Source of the DNA: an uncultured Bacteroides sp.
GTDB lineage: Bacteria; Bacteroidota; Bacteroidia; Bacteroidales; Bacteroidaceae
Direction: 5' to 3'
DNA length: 64,000 nt
Assembly: GCA_902388495.1 (NCBI GenBank)
Contig: CABMPP010000019.1
Coordinates: forward strand, 1 to 64,000
The translations under genes were made by a program, and so were the position numbers. Under the pieces are notes generated by a model that saw only the letters and a list, made by a program, of their open reading frames with translations, was not told where the DNA came from and did no database searches. The first letter of the stretch is position 1. Every line of letters starts with the position of its first letter. This document shows positions 33,059 to 42,407 of the stretch, piece after piece.

Positions 33059-34168
33059 ATGGGAAACAAAGTAATTACGGTTACTTCTCCGTTACTTCCT
33101 TCACTAGACGATTTTATACCCTATCTGCAAGATATTTGGGATCGTAAGTGGTTGACTAATAATGGTCATTATCATAAGGAGTTGGAGAGAGCCTTGTGCG
33201 AGTATTTGGAAGTGCCTTATATCAGTTTGTTTACCAACGGTACTTTGCCGTTGATGTGTGCATTGCAAGCGTTGCGTATTACGGGTGAAGTGATAACCAC
33301 TCCTTATAGTTTTGTTGCTACTACTCACGCTTTGTGGTGGAATGGCATCAAACCTATATTCGTGGATATTAATCCTGAGACTTGCAATATCGATCCTGAT
33401 AAGATTGAAGCTGCAATAACTCCTAAAACAACAGCTATCATGCCTGTTCATGTGTATGGTAAACCTTGTGATGTGGAACGCATCCAAGAGATAGCCGATA
33501 AGTATGGCTTGAAAGTCATTTATGATGCTGCACATGCTTTTGGCGTGAAAGTAAATGGAAAATCAATACTGGAAGCTGGTGATATTTCGACGCTGAGTTT
33601 TCATGCTACGAAAGTATATAATACGATTGAGGGGGGAGCCTTAATATGTCACGATGAAAAAACGAAAAATCGTATTGATTATTTGAAAAATTTTGGTTTT
33701 GCAGGAGAAACAACGATTGTGGCTCCTGGTATCAATGGCAAAATGGATGAAGTGCGTGCAGTTTATGGTCTGCTAAATTTGAAGCAAGTGGATGCGGCAA
33801 TAAACTCTCGTCAACAAGTAGCCATCAAGTATCGTGAAGTTTTACGAAATGTAGAAGGTATTAGCTTTATGGAAGACATGCCGGGAGTTCATCACAATTA
33901 TGCTTATTTTCCCATTTTCGTGGATGCTCCAAAATATGGCATGACTCGTGATGAACTTTATTTCAAAATGAAAGAGCAGAACATATTGAGCAGACGTTAT
34001 TTTTATCCACTTATAAGTGAGTTTTCTACTTACAGAGGATTGGAGTCTGCAAAACCTGAAAATTTGTCAGTGTCGCATAAGATTGCCAATAGTGTGATTT
34101 GTTTACCGATGTACCATAATCTTGATAATAGTGCTATAGAGTATATCCTAAATTTGATAGTTAAATAA
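33059..34168 (+). CDS. DegT/DnrJ/EryC1/StrS-family sugar aminotransferase
   Basis: This 369-residue PLP enzyme makes an amino sugar from a nucleotide keto-sugar. Visible are the substrate loop FTNGTLPLMCALQAL (~58), VFxDINPETCNIDP (~99), VYDAAHAFGVK (PLP-ring Asp, ~153) and the Schiff-base lysine in STLSFHATKVYNTIEGGA (~177-194). The C-terminal part RRYFYPLISEFSTYRG is typical of VioA/FdtB-like members. Its last base is shared with the ATP-grasp gene (TAATG), implying coupled expression. The exact sugar is unknown. Confidence 0.9.
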   Translation: MGNKVITVTSPLLPSLDDFIPYLQDIWDRKWLTNNGHYHKELERALCEYLEVPYISLFTNGTLPLMCALQALRITGEVITTPYSFVATTHALWWNGIKPIFVDINPETCNIDPDKIEAAITPKTTAIMPVHVYGKPCDVERIQEIADKYGLKVIYDAAHAFGVKVNGKSILEAGDISTLSFHATKVYNTIEGGALICHDEKTKNRIDYLKNFGFAGETTIVAPGINGKMDEVRAVYGLLNLKQVDAAINSRQQVAIKYREVLRNVEGISFMEDMPGVHHNYAYFPIFVDAPKYGMTRDELYFKMKEQNILSRRYFYPLISEFSTYRGLESAKPENLSVSHKIANSVICLPMYHNLDNSAIEYILNLIVK

Positions 34169-35376
34169 TGAAACAAAAAAGACTTCTTCTTCTTGGTGGC
34201 CTGCGTTATTTGCTTCCAGTAATAGAGGCGGCTCATAAACAAGGTTACTATGTAATAACTTGTGATTATATTCCGAATAATATAGCTCATAAATATTCTG
34301 ACGAATACCATAATGTAAGTATTATAGATAAAGAGACGGTACTAGCTTTGGCACATGAACTTCAGATAGATGGTATTATGTCCTTTGCTGTTGATCCTGG
34401 AGTTGTAACTGCTGCTTATGTGCAGGAACAGATGGGGCTACCAGCATTTGGACCTTATGAATCAGTCTGTATTTTGCAGAATAAGGATAAATTTCGTAAC
34501 TTTTTGACACAACATGGCTTTAATGTTCCGAGAGCCAAAGGCTTTTCTTCTATAGAAGAGGCTTTGGATGAAACTTACTGGTATTCTTGGCCTGTGATAG
34601 TAAAGCCTACAGATGCAGCAGGTAGTAAAGGGGTAACGAGGGTTAATAGCTTGGAAGATTTGGAACCAGCACTTAAGCATGCATTTGAGCATTCCATATC
34701 CAAGCGGGTAATCGTAGAAGAGTTTATCGAAAAACAAGGATATTCTTCTGATACGGATAGTTTTTCCGTGAATGGAGAGTTAAAGTTTGTGTCATATTCT
34801 GCGCAACGGTTTGATGATGATGCAGCTAATCCATATACGCCATCTGCTTACAGTTGGCCTTCAACTTTTACAATAGAGCAAAAGACCGAGCTAACTTCTG
34901 AATTACAGCGATTGTTAAAGCTTTTGAGGATGCATACTTCTATCTATAATATTGAAACCCGTATAGGATCGAATGGGAAGCCTTATATAATGGAGGTTTC
35001 TCCAAGAGGCGGTGGCAATCGTCTAGCTGAAATGCTTCATTTTGCGACAGGAGTTGATCTGATAACTAATGCTGTGCGTGCAGCAGTAGGCGATGAAATT
35101 GAGAAAATAGAACAAAGAGCTTATTGCGGGCATTGGGCAGAGGTGATATTGCATGCAGACAGAGATGGACGTTTTAAATCATTAGCTATTGACGAAAAAA
35201 TTTATCAGGCTCATGTAGTTCAAACAGATTTGTGGGTTAAGGAAAATAATAAAGTTTCTGCATTCAAGGGTGCTAATGATGCAATAGGTACATTAGTCTT
35301 GAAATTTGATTCAGAATCAGAATTAGAACAGACTTTAGCTCATCAAAAGGATTGGCTGACTGTTGAATTAAAATGA
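34168..35376 (+). CDS. ATP-grasp ligase, capsule-associated
   Basis: This 402-residue protein starts with a pre-ATP-grasp Rossmann segment (KRLLLLGGLRYLLPVIEAA, ~3-21). The ATP-grasp core follows: VIVKPTDAAGSKGVTRV (~146-162), VIVEEFIEKQGYSSDTDSF and EVSPRGGGNRLAEML (Mg/ATP ligands, ~277). Such enzymes join a carboxylate to an amine. Next to an aminotransferase it may attach an amino acid or similar acid to the new amino sugar; this is inference. It overlaps the aminotransferase by one base and is followed after 38 bp by the GT56-like gene. Confidence 0.88.
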   Translation: MKQKRLLLLGGLRYLLPVIEAAHKQGYYVITCDYIPNNIAHKYSDEYHNVSIIDKETVLALAHELQIDGIMSFAVDPGVVTAAYVQEQMGLPAFGPYESVCILQNKDKFRNFLTQHGFNVPRAKGFSSIEEALDETYWYSWPVIVKPTDAAGSKGVTRVNSLEDLEPALKHAFEHSISKRVIVEEFIEKQGYSSDTDSFSVNGELKFVSYSAQRFDDDAANPYTPSAYSWPSTFTIEQKTELTSELQRLLKLLRMHTSIYNIETRIGSNGKPYIMEVSPRGGGNRLAEMLHFATGVDLITNAVRAAVGDEIEKIEQRAYCGHWAEVILHADRDGRFKSLAIDEKIYQAHVVQTDLWVKENNKVSAFKGANDAIGTLVLKFDSESELEQTLAHQKDWLTVELK

Positions 35377-35414
35377 TGGTAACTATATGTAAGTAATATT
35401 TTGGTACTTTTACA

Positions 35415-36548
35415 ATGATGGATAAATTGATTTTTATACATATAGGTGCGGATGAAAAATTTTATAGATTGGCACGGGAACAATTTAGCAATATAGAATA
35501 TCTTCATAATATATATTATTTAAAGTCCAATATAAATAAAAGACTTGATAACCTGATAGTTATTGATAGCTTTAAGGCTTTATTCAATGAAATATCAAAA
35601 ATACCATATTTTGCATTAATTCTTCATTCCAGATGCGGTATTCCTGAATTTTATTTCAAAAAAATACCTCGTGAAAAAATAATAGTTTGGATTTCATTTG
35701 GTTTTGATTTATACAGTGATACTTCTTTTTTACACTTGGATAGAACCCCTTTGAAATATCCATTGTTCAAATCTAAGACTATACATTATCTTTGTAAGCA
35801 TCCAATTTCTTATATATTAAGAAGAATCTTTGTAATTTGGAAGCATAAATTAGGATATTCTTTTTTTATGAAAAGAATTGATTACGTTTCAACAAGATTG
35901 CATATAGAGTTTGAACTTTTATCTGTTGAATATCCACATGCCAAAAATTTTTCTTTTTCATATATTGGTAAAGAGGATGTATTAACTACTAAGATACATG
36001 ATTTAAATGATAGTAATCGTATATTGGTAGGAAATTCGGCTTCAATAGAGAATAATCATTTTGACCTTTTTGAGAGAATAAGATGTTCTAATTTAACGAA
36101 GAAATATAACCTTATTGTTCCTATAAATTATGGAAATGAATTATATAAAAAAGAAGTTGAAAAGAAGGGTGTTAAATATTTTGGAAAGAATATAGAACTG
36201 TTGAAGAATTTTATTCCTTATAAAGAGTATGTGCAGCTTCTTTCTTCATGTAAAGTTGGTATTATGGGACATTTGAGGCAACAGGCTTTAGGAAATATAG
36301 AATTATTAATATTAAATGGCGCAAAAATATTTGTCTATAAGGATAGTGTAATATATAAGTGTTATAAACAAATAGGAATAAAATTATTTACTATAGAAGA
36401 TGATTTGAATATAAATAATATTGATACGCCTTTATCAGTAGATATAGCAAATAATAATCGTAATATTCTTATTGAATATTTTTCCTATACTCGTAGCTTA
36501 CAGGATTTGAAATTATCTATACAGAATATTGTTGAAAATCATAGATGA
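35415..36548 (+). CDS. GT56-like glycosyltransferase (WecF/Fuc4NAc transferase family)
   Basis: This 377-residue protein has no membrane segment. RILVGNSASIENNHFDLFERI (from ~210) followed by the NLIVPINYGN and VQLLSSCKVGIMGHLRQQALGN segments matches the Glyco_transf_56 family, whose E. coli member WecF adds TDP-Fuc4NAc to lipid II of enterobacterial common antigen. Sequence is strongly AT-rich. The donor in this locus could be the sugar made by the upstream aminotransferase/ATP-grasp pair. It overlaps the polymerase gene by 4 nt (ATGA). Confidence 0.75.
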   Translation: MMDKLIFIHIGADEKFYRLAREQFSNIEYLHNIYYLKSNINKRLDNLIVIDSFKALFNEISKIPYFALILHSRCGIPEFYFKKIPREKIIVWISFGFDLYSDTSFLHLDRTPLKYPLFKSKTIHYLCKHPISYILRRIFVIWKHKLGYSFFMKRIDYVSTRLHIEFELLSVEYPHAKNFSFSYIGKEDVLTTKIHDLNDSNRILVGNSASIENNHFDLFERIRCSNLTKKYNLIVPINYGNELYKKEVEKKGVKYFGKNIELLKNFIPYKEYVQLLSSCKVGIMGHLRQQALGNIELLILNGAKIFVYKDSVIYKCYKQIGIKLFTIEDDLNINNIDTPLSVDIANNNRNILIEYFSYTRSLQDLKLSIQNIVENHR

Positions 36549-37726
36549 TCTATTTCTTTATTTTATCTTTTATATTAATAGGTATTTTTTTGTATGATAT
36601 ACGAAATTGTCGTACGAAAAGAGTGGAATATTATTATTTCATTTTTATGTTATTGTCTCTGTTATCAGGTTTTAGTTATAGATTGGGGGCTGATACAATT
36701 TCGTATATGAATGAATATAAATCTTATAGTGATAATGTATTAATACTTTCATTTAATTATATTTTTTCATTTGCGGAGACAGATAGGATGCCCTTGTGGA
36801 TCTTGCTGAATACAATTTTCCGAATGTTTCATGCTGACTTTTGGGTTTTTCATTTGTTTCAGTCTATTGTCATTAACTATGCTGTATGTTTTATTTTTCA
36901 TAAATATAGTAATTGTTCTTTTGTTGCCCTTTTATTGTATTATATTGTAATATTCCCTTATTTTAATTTTGAGATTTTGCGTGAAAGTTTTTCTGTAGCT
37001 ATTTTTTTGTTCTTGGTTCCAAGCCTTTTAGCTAAATCTTATTTTAAATATTATATAGGTATATTATTTGCATTGGGATTTCATATTTCTGCTTCTGTCT
37101 TGTTTTTTGTGCCTTTTATGGAGATAATATCTCGACAAAAATTCGGATTTGTTATTTTTGTAATTATTATAGTTGTGATTCTATTTTGTTCTCAATATTT
37201 TACAGAATCCCTGTTGTTACTGTTGAATATTGATTTGTATGCAGATAAGGCATTAGGATATTTTACAAATACAAAATATTCTTTATCTAAATTGAACGTT
37301 TCATTTGTTGTCAATATTTTATTTTTTATAGTTTTGCCATATGTATTATATGCTTTTTCATATAAAAAAAGGGAATATAAAAATCTTTCTTTATTTCCAT
37401 TAGTAGGAATGTATACATTAATATATGCTGCAACATTAATAGTCCCGATCTTTTATCGTTTAAACAATTATTTTATAATATTTTTTATTATATGTATATC
37501 TGGCATGTGGAAAGGCTGGCATTTTGAAAGAATCTCCATTAGCGTAGTTAAATTTATTGGGCGTTTCCTTTTGTTATGTTTTTTGCTTTTTAAGTTGAGC
37601 TTATATTGGCTTCCTTTGTATCCAACTATATATCCTTCGTATTCAAGATATTATCCTTATGAATCTGTTATATATAAACACACTGATCCTATTCGTGAAC
37701 GTATATTTTTTAATTTAGACAAATAG
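36545..37726 (+). CDS. wzy: EpsG/Wzy-type polysaccharide polymerase
   Basis: This 393-residue protein has ~10-11 hydrophobic segments and few conserved residues, as usual for polymerases. SGFSYRLGADTISYMNEYKS (~38-57) is characteristic of the EpsG family (polysaccharide polymerisation in the periplasm), and FEILRESFSVAIFLFLVPSL (~138) is the conserved R-E segment. It starts in the last codon of the GT56-like gene. A 252-bp AT-rich gap without a gene follows before the MurB-like gene. Confidence 0.8.
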   Translation: MIYFFILSFILIGIFLYDIRNCRTKRVEYYYFIFMLLSLLSGFSYRLGADTISYMNEYKSYSDNVLILSFNYIFSFAETDRMPLWILLNTIFRMFHADFWVFHLFQSIVINYAVCFIFHKYSNCSFVALLLYYIVIFPYFNFEILRESFSVAIFLFLVPSLLAKSYFKYYIGILFALGFHISASVLFFVPFMEIISRQKFGFVIFVIIIVVILFCSQYFTESLLLLLNIDLYADKALGYFTNTKYSLSKLNVSFVVNILFFIVLPYVLYAFSYKKREYKNLSLFPLVGMYTLIYAATLIVPIFYRLNNYFIIFFIICISGMWKGWHFERISISVVKFIGRFLLLCFLLFKLSLYWLPLYPTIYPSYSRYYPYESVIYKHTDPIRERIFFNLDK

Positions 37727-37978
37727 TAAGCTATTACTTGTAGTGTGTTAATTGATTTCTTTATTATTATCATGAGAATCTATATTTCTGCTAGCATTGT
37801 AAAATTATTTTAGAGGAATGGAAATTATACTTGTTTTTATTTGCTGTACTTTTTCGTGATAATTCTTAGTGTATAACTATTACGATATTGTTTATTCATA
37901 CTATCTTTTGTATTGCCTGTCGGCAATGAGAAATTATTGAAATATTCATGAAATGAACCATAAAATGGAGTTTATAAA
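37727..37978. other. AT-rich gap within the capsule operon
   Basis: The 252 bp hold no ORF longer than ~15 codons starting at ATG, no convincing terminator and no consensus promoter. CCTGTCGGCAAT-type hairpins are weak. It is the longest break in the otherwise tight operon and may mark an insertion or deletion junction ahead of the MurB-like gene. Confidence 0.5.
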
Positions 37979-38827
37979 ATGAAAATACTTAAATCAGTAG
38001 ATTTGTATAAGTACAATACGATGAAATTACATTGTTTTGCAGAAATTATGTACATACCGGAGTCTGTTAATGAATTAGTTGAACTTATCACTATGCTGAA
38101 GGAGCAGCATCTTAATTTCTATTGTTTAGGAGCAGGTAGTAATATCATTTTTGCGGAGAGAGTAGAAAGACCTATTATTAATTTGATGTTTTTTGACAAT
38201 AGCTTATGCTATTGTGAGAATGGCATTGTGCAATGTGGTGCCTCTGTAAGAATCCAGAAACTTATTTCATGGCTTAAAAACTATTCTTTAGGAGGTATTG
38301 AATATTTATTTTCTGTTCCTTCCAGTGTAGGGGGGGCTGTATATATGAATGCAGGCCGTGGTCGTAAGTTTAATATGTCAATATCAGATTATATTCAAAT
38401 GGTAAAATACTTGGATCTATCTGATATGAAAATCAAAACTCTTTGTGGAAATGAATACTTCTCATATAGAACATCTCCTTTTCAAAAAATAAATGTTGTA
38501 ATACTGAACGTGTTTTTTAAATTCAAAAAACAAGAATTAGCAGTAACTGAAAGATTAATAAAAGAGAGGTTGGAGTACTCAAAGAAGACTTTATCTGCAG
38601 ATAAACCAAGTTGTGGCTCTGTGTTTAATAAGGTAAATCCATTTATTATTAGATTGTTTATGGGCAAAGTGAGTGGTGGAGCCATGTTTTCTCAAAAGAC
38701 TCCTAATTGGATTTGTAATATGGGTAATGCTACTGCTAAAGATATTGAAAATTTAGTAGGGAGGGTTATTAGAATTCATAGATTGTTTTTGTTAAAATAT
38801 AATTTAGAGATTCGTTTTTTTAAATAA
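37979..38827 (+). CDS. MurB-like FAD oxidoreductase inside the capsule operon
   Basis: This 282-residue protein resembles UDP-N-acetylenolpyruvylglucosamine reductase. It shows the FAD-binding GAGSNIIF (~50), GGIEYLFSVPSSVGGAVYMNAG (~106-127), YRTSPFQ (~165), SADKPSCGSVFNK (catalytic Ser region, ~202-214) and NWICNMGNATAKDIENLV (~243). It lacks the obvious LEPEVR end with the catalytic Glu, ending LEIRFFK instead, and is a bit shorter than housekeeping MurB. MurB makes UDP-MurNAc for peptidoglycan. In a capsule locus it may make a lactyl-type sugar, or be a recruited homologue. The housekeeping copy would be elsewhere. Confidence 0.8.
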   Translation: MKILKSVDLYKYNTMKLHCFAEIMYIPESVNELVELITMLKEQHLNFYCLGAGSNIIFAERVERPIINLMFFDNSLCYCENGIVQCGASVRIQKLISWLKNYSLGGIEYLFSVPSSVGGAVYMNAGRGRKFNMSISDYIQMVKYLDLSDMKIKTLCGNEYFSYRTSPFQKINVVILNVFFKFKKQELAVTERLIKERLEYSKKTLSADKPSCGSVFNKVNPFIIRLFMGKVSGGAMFSQKTPNWICNMGNATAKDIENLVGRVIRIHRLFLLKYNLEIRFFK

Positions 38828-38830
38828 ATC

Positions 38831-39997
38831 ATGATGCATATATTACATATTTCAGGATCGTATGGAGGTACAGAGGTTTATAAGAATCTGTATTCTTCTT
38901 TGGACAATTTAGGAATACGGCAAACTATATTTGTGCCTTTGAATGCTGCTAATCATGATAGGATAGGTAGTCACTATATTGATTTTAAGGTCTCAGGATC
39001 TCGTATTATTTATTCGGTAGCTTTAAAACCTTGGCATCGCTTCTTTTATAAAAATAAAATAAATGTTATAACAAGGGAAATAGAGAGAGAGGTTGATCTA
39101 CGGTGTGTAGATATTATCCATGCTTCTACATTATGTATGGATGGAGCAGTTGCTTATGAGTTAAAAAAAAAGTTTGATATACCTTATTTATCTGCAGTAC
39201 GAAATACAGATATATCAGTTTATTACAAATATTTTAAATGGCAGATTCCTTACTTTTCTAAGGTTTTTTCCGAAGCTGCTAACATTGCTTTTATTTCTCC
39301 TCAATATAAAAATTTTTATTTGAAGAATTTTGTAGCAGAGAGTAAACAGAAAAATGTCATAAATAAAATTGTAATAATTCCTAATGGTATAGATGCACTT
39401 TTTCTCAAGAAAAGATTCATGGCATTCAAGGAGCTGTCGCGTCCTATAAAAGTTGTTTTTGCTTCTGCGTTTGTGAGAAATAAGGGGTTGATGGAAATAA
39501 TCAATGCTATTGCTTTATTGAGAAATGAAGGGTATGATATAACTCTGAATGCTATTGGAAAAGGTTTGCCTTTTAGAAGAGAAAATACTAATTATATAGA
39601 TAAAGTGGAAAAATTGGCAGAGAAATACGATTGGATCGAATTGCAGAATTTTTTACCAAAAGATTTATTACGTGAAGCTTTTTCACAAAGTGATATTTAT
39701 GTGATGCCATCTCAACCGGAAACTTTTGGTTTAGTTTATGTAGAGGCACTTTCGCAAAAACTTCCTATCGTTTATGGTAAAGGAGAGGGATTTGATGGCT
39801 ATTTTGAAGAATCTTTTGTTGGTTATGCAGCAATTCCTTTTGATGTAAATGATATAGCCGAGAAGATAAGACTTGTGGTAGATAATTATGATAAAATAAT
39901 TGCTAATATTAGTAGTCTTGATTTGAATAATTTATTTAGTTGGGAAAGTATTTCTGAAAAATATGCGGAATTATATATGAAAATAACTGTACAATGA
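38831..39997 (+). CDS. GT4-family glycosyltransferase
   Basis: This 388-residue GT-B enzyme has its N-terminal acceptor domain opening MHILHISGSYGGTEVYKNLY. The C-terminal donor domain begins near PIKVVFASAFVRNKGLMEII (~208) and has the DIYVMPSQPETFGLVYVEAL motif (E-x7-E nucleotide-sugar ligand, ~297-316). It is a retaining glycosyltransferase adding one sugar to the growing repeat unit. It starts 3 bp after the MurB-like gene and overlaps the pyruvyl transferase by 4 nt. Confidence 0.9.
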   Translation: MMHILHISGSYGGTEVYKNLYSSLDNLGIRQTIFVPLNAANHDRIGSHYIDFKVSGSRIIYSVALKPWHRFFYKNKINVITREIEREVDLRCVDIIHASTLCMDGAVAYELKKKFDIPYLSAVRNTDISVYYKYFKWQIPYFSKVFSEAANIAFISPQYKNFYLKNFVAESKQKNVINKIVIIPNGIDALFLKKRFMAFKELSRPIKVVFASAFVRNKGLMEIINAIALLRNEGYDITLNAIGKGLPFRRENTNYIDKVEKLAEKYDWIELQNFLPKDLLREAFSQSDIYVMPSQPETFGLVYVEALSQKLPIVYGKGEGFDGYFEESFVGYAAIPFDVNDIAEKIRLVVDNYDKIIANISSLDLNNLFSWESISEKYAELYMKITVQ

Positions 39998-41109
39998 AAA
40001 AACTAGCACTTCTGTCTTTTCATAATGCGGCCAATTACGGTGCTGCTTTACAAGCATATGCCTTGCAACATGTTTTGTCTCAGAAAGGATATAATTGTGA
40101 ATATATTAATTATCAGAATAAACAGCGGCGAAATGAATACAATATGGCATATCATGTTGTAGAATGTTTGAAGCAAAAGAAACTTAAATCAGCGTTAGTT
40201 TATTTCTTAGGTAGTCCGTTTATGTTTATTAGGAAGAGGAGATTCAGGAAGTTCTATGACCATTATCTTAAATGTACTGACACAATCTATTCAACACGAC
40301 AGTCGGTTGCTATATTAAATAGTCAATATGATAAATTTATAGTGGGAAGTGATCAGGTGTGGAACTATGAAAACAATGGAGGTGATTTCGTGTATATGCT
40401 TGATTTTGTAGAAAAAAGAGAAAAAAAAGTCTCTTATTCTTCGAGCTTTGGTCTATGTTCAATACCTGATGAATTATTGGAAAAATACAGAAAGTATTTA
40501 AATGATATCAAGTATTTGTCAGTACGTGAAAGCTATGGTGTAGAAATAATTAGAAAACTTACTGGGCGGACAGCTAAATTAGTTTTGGATCCAGTCTTTT
40601 TAGTAAAGAAAGAAGATTGGCAATCTTTGTGCCATATTATAAATGAAAAATATATTTTTTCTTATACCAATCAACCTCACCAATTTAATATATTTCTAAG
40701 CCAAACGACATTTAATATTAGAAAATATAAACATTACAAATTAGCACGTGCTACTACAGTTTTAGATTTTTTATCTAATTCTACAAGAGTTAAATATACA
40801 ATGTCCCCAACAGAATTTGTTAGTGTCATTAATTGTGCTGACTTGGTAGTGTCTGCATCATTTCATTGTATCTCGTTAGCTATTATTCTAAATAGACCTT
40901 TTGTTGCTATTTTAGCTGGGGATATGGGAAAGGATGAAAGAATATTAAGCCTATTGAACTTATTGGGTTTGCAAGATAGAATATTATCTTCTTTCATGAC
41001 ACTAAATAAGGTTATGGAAAAAATAGATTACGATAGGGTAAACCAAAAGATTACTTCATTAAGAAATGATTCACTTTCATTTTTGAAAGAGAGTATAGAA
41101 GATAATTAA
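39994..41109 (+). CDS. Polysaccharide pyruvyl transferase (CsaB/WcaK-like)
   Basis: This 371-residue enzyme belongs to the PS_pyruv_trans family, transferring pyruvate from PEP to form a ketal on a capsule sugar. It begins KKLALLSFHNAANYGAALQAYALQHVL, diagnostic for the family. IVGSDQVWNYENNGGDFVYML is at ~118, and DLVVSASFHCISLAIILNRP (~284-303) contains the active-site His. Pyruvylation would give the capsule negative charge. It overlaps the GT4 gene by 4 nt. Confidence 0.9.
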   Translation: MKKLALLSFHNAANYGAALQAYALQHVLSQKGYNCEYINYQNKQRRNEYNMAYHVVECLKQKKLKSALVYFLGSPFMFIRKRRFRKFYDHYLKCTDTIYSTRQSVAILNSQYDKFIVGSDQVWNYENNGGDFVYMLDFVEKREKKVSYSSSFGLCSIPDELLEKYRKYLNDIKYLSVRESYGVEIIRKLTGRTAKLVLDPVFLVKKEDWQSLCHIINEKYIFSYTNQPHQFNIFLSQTTFNIRKYKHYKLARATTVLDFLSNSTRVKYTMSPTEFVSVINCADLVVSASFHCISLAIILNRPFVAILAGDMGKDERILSLLNLLGLQDRILSSFMTLNKVMEKIDYDRVNQKITSLRNDSLSFLKESIEDN

Positions 41110-41123
41110 TATAATATATTGGT

Positions 41124-42404
41124 ATGGATACAATTAAAATTGCTGTAATCGGTCTCGGTTACGTAGGGCTCCCTTTGGCCCGACTTTTCTCAACGAAGTA
41201 TAAAACAGTTGGTTTTGATATGAACCGGATGCGAGTGGATGCATTGATGGCAGGGCATGATGCTACATTGGAAGTTTCGGATGAATTGCTACAAGATGCT
41301 ATTCTAAATCATGGTTTTGTCTGCACAACAGAACTCGAAGACATGAAGGATTGTAATTTCTATGTGGTAGCTGTACCTACTCCTGTTGATGCTAATAATC
41401 GGCCAGACTTGAAACCTTTGTCGGGGGCAAGCGAGACGGTGGGTAAGGTTATCTCCAAAGGAGATATTGTGGTATATGAATCAACTGTTTATCCAGGAGT
41501 TACGGAAGAAGAATGTTTGCCAGTGATTGAAAGAGTTTCCGGCTTGAAATTCAATGTGGATTTCTTTGCAGGTTACTCTCCTGAACGGATTAATCCAGGG
41601 GATAAAGAACACACCGTGGAGAAAATAAAGAAAGTAACTTCTGGTTCGACTCCTGAGGTTGCAGACATTGTTGATAGAGTGTATAATTCTGTTTTGTTGA
41701 ATGGAACTCATAAGGCTCCTTCTATCAAAGTAGCAGAAGCTTCGAAAATTATTGAGAATTCACAGCGTGATGTAAATATTGCGTTTATGAATGAATTGGC
41801 AAAAATCTTCAATGCGATGGGAATTGATACGAATGATGTGATAGAAGCCGCTTCTTCTAAATGGAATTTTATAAAGCTGAAACCGGGCTTGGTTGGTGGA
41901 CATTGTATCAGTGTAGATCCATACTACCTGATACAGAAGGCACAAGTCTATGGGGTACTGCCACGGATGATGTCTGCTGCTCGTCGGTTGAATGATGGTA
42001 TGGGAGACTATGTCGCTAATCAGGTGATTAAGTTGATGAATAAGAAAGGGATTTTGGTAAAAGATGCTAAAATTCTGTTATTAGGTATCACATTTAAGGA
42101 GAATTGCCCAGATATTCGTAATACAAAGATTGTGGATATCTACAGTACATTGTCTGAATACACTAGGAACATTACGGTATATGATCCTTGGGCAAATACA
42201 GCTAAGGTTAAGCATGAATATGGTATTGCCCTTGCTGAAAACTCTTTGAGAGAGTTGCGAGGAAAGTTTGATGCCGTCGTTTTAGGGGTAGCTCATGATG
42301 TTTTTAAGAATGAAGATATTCGTTCTTTTTTGAAAGAAAAGAATGGAGTTATATACGATGTAAAAGGAGTTCTAGATAGAACAGTTATTGATGGAAGACT
42401 ATAA
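41124..42404 (+). CDS. UDP-sugar 6-dehydrogenase (TviB/WbpO-like)
   Basis: This 426-residue NAD-dependent enzyme oxidises UDP-GlcNAc/GalNAc-type sugars to uronates. The Rossmann NAD motif is IAVIGLGYVGLPLARLF (~6-22). YESTVYPGVTEEECLP (~118) and GGHCISVDPYYLIQKA (catalytic Cys, ~258-273) are conserved, and LGITFKENCPDIRNTKIVD (~319) is the UDP-binding C-terminal region. It belongs to the Vi antigen TviB group rather than UDP-glucose dehydrogenase. It is closer to flanking-genome base composition than neighbouring genes. The gap from the pyruvyl transferase is 14 bp. Confidence 0.92.
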   Translation: MDTIKIAVIGLGYVGLPLARLFSTKYKTVGFDMNRMRVDALMAGHDATLEVSDELLQDAILNHGFVCTTELEDMKDCNFYVVAVPTPVDANNRPDLKPLSGASETVGKVISKGDIVVYESTVYPGVTEEECLPVIERVSGLKFNVDFFAGYSPERINPGDKEHTVEKIKKVTSGSTPEVADIVDRVYNSVLLNGTHKAPSIKVAEASKIIENSQRDVNIAFMNELAKIFNAMGIDTNDVIEAASSKWNFIKLKPGLVGGHCISVDPYYLIQKAQVYGVLPRMMSAARRLNDGMGDYVANQVIKLMNKKGILVKDAKILLLGITFKENCPDIRNTKIVDIYSTLSEYTRNITVYDPWANTAKVKHEYGIALAENSLRELRGKFDAVVLGVAHDVFKNEDIRSFLKEKNGVIYDVKGVLDRTVIDGRL

Positions 42405-42407
42405 GCT

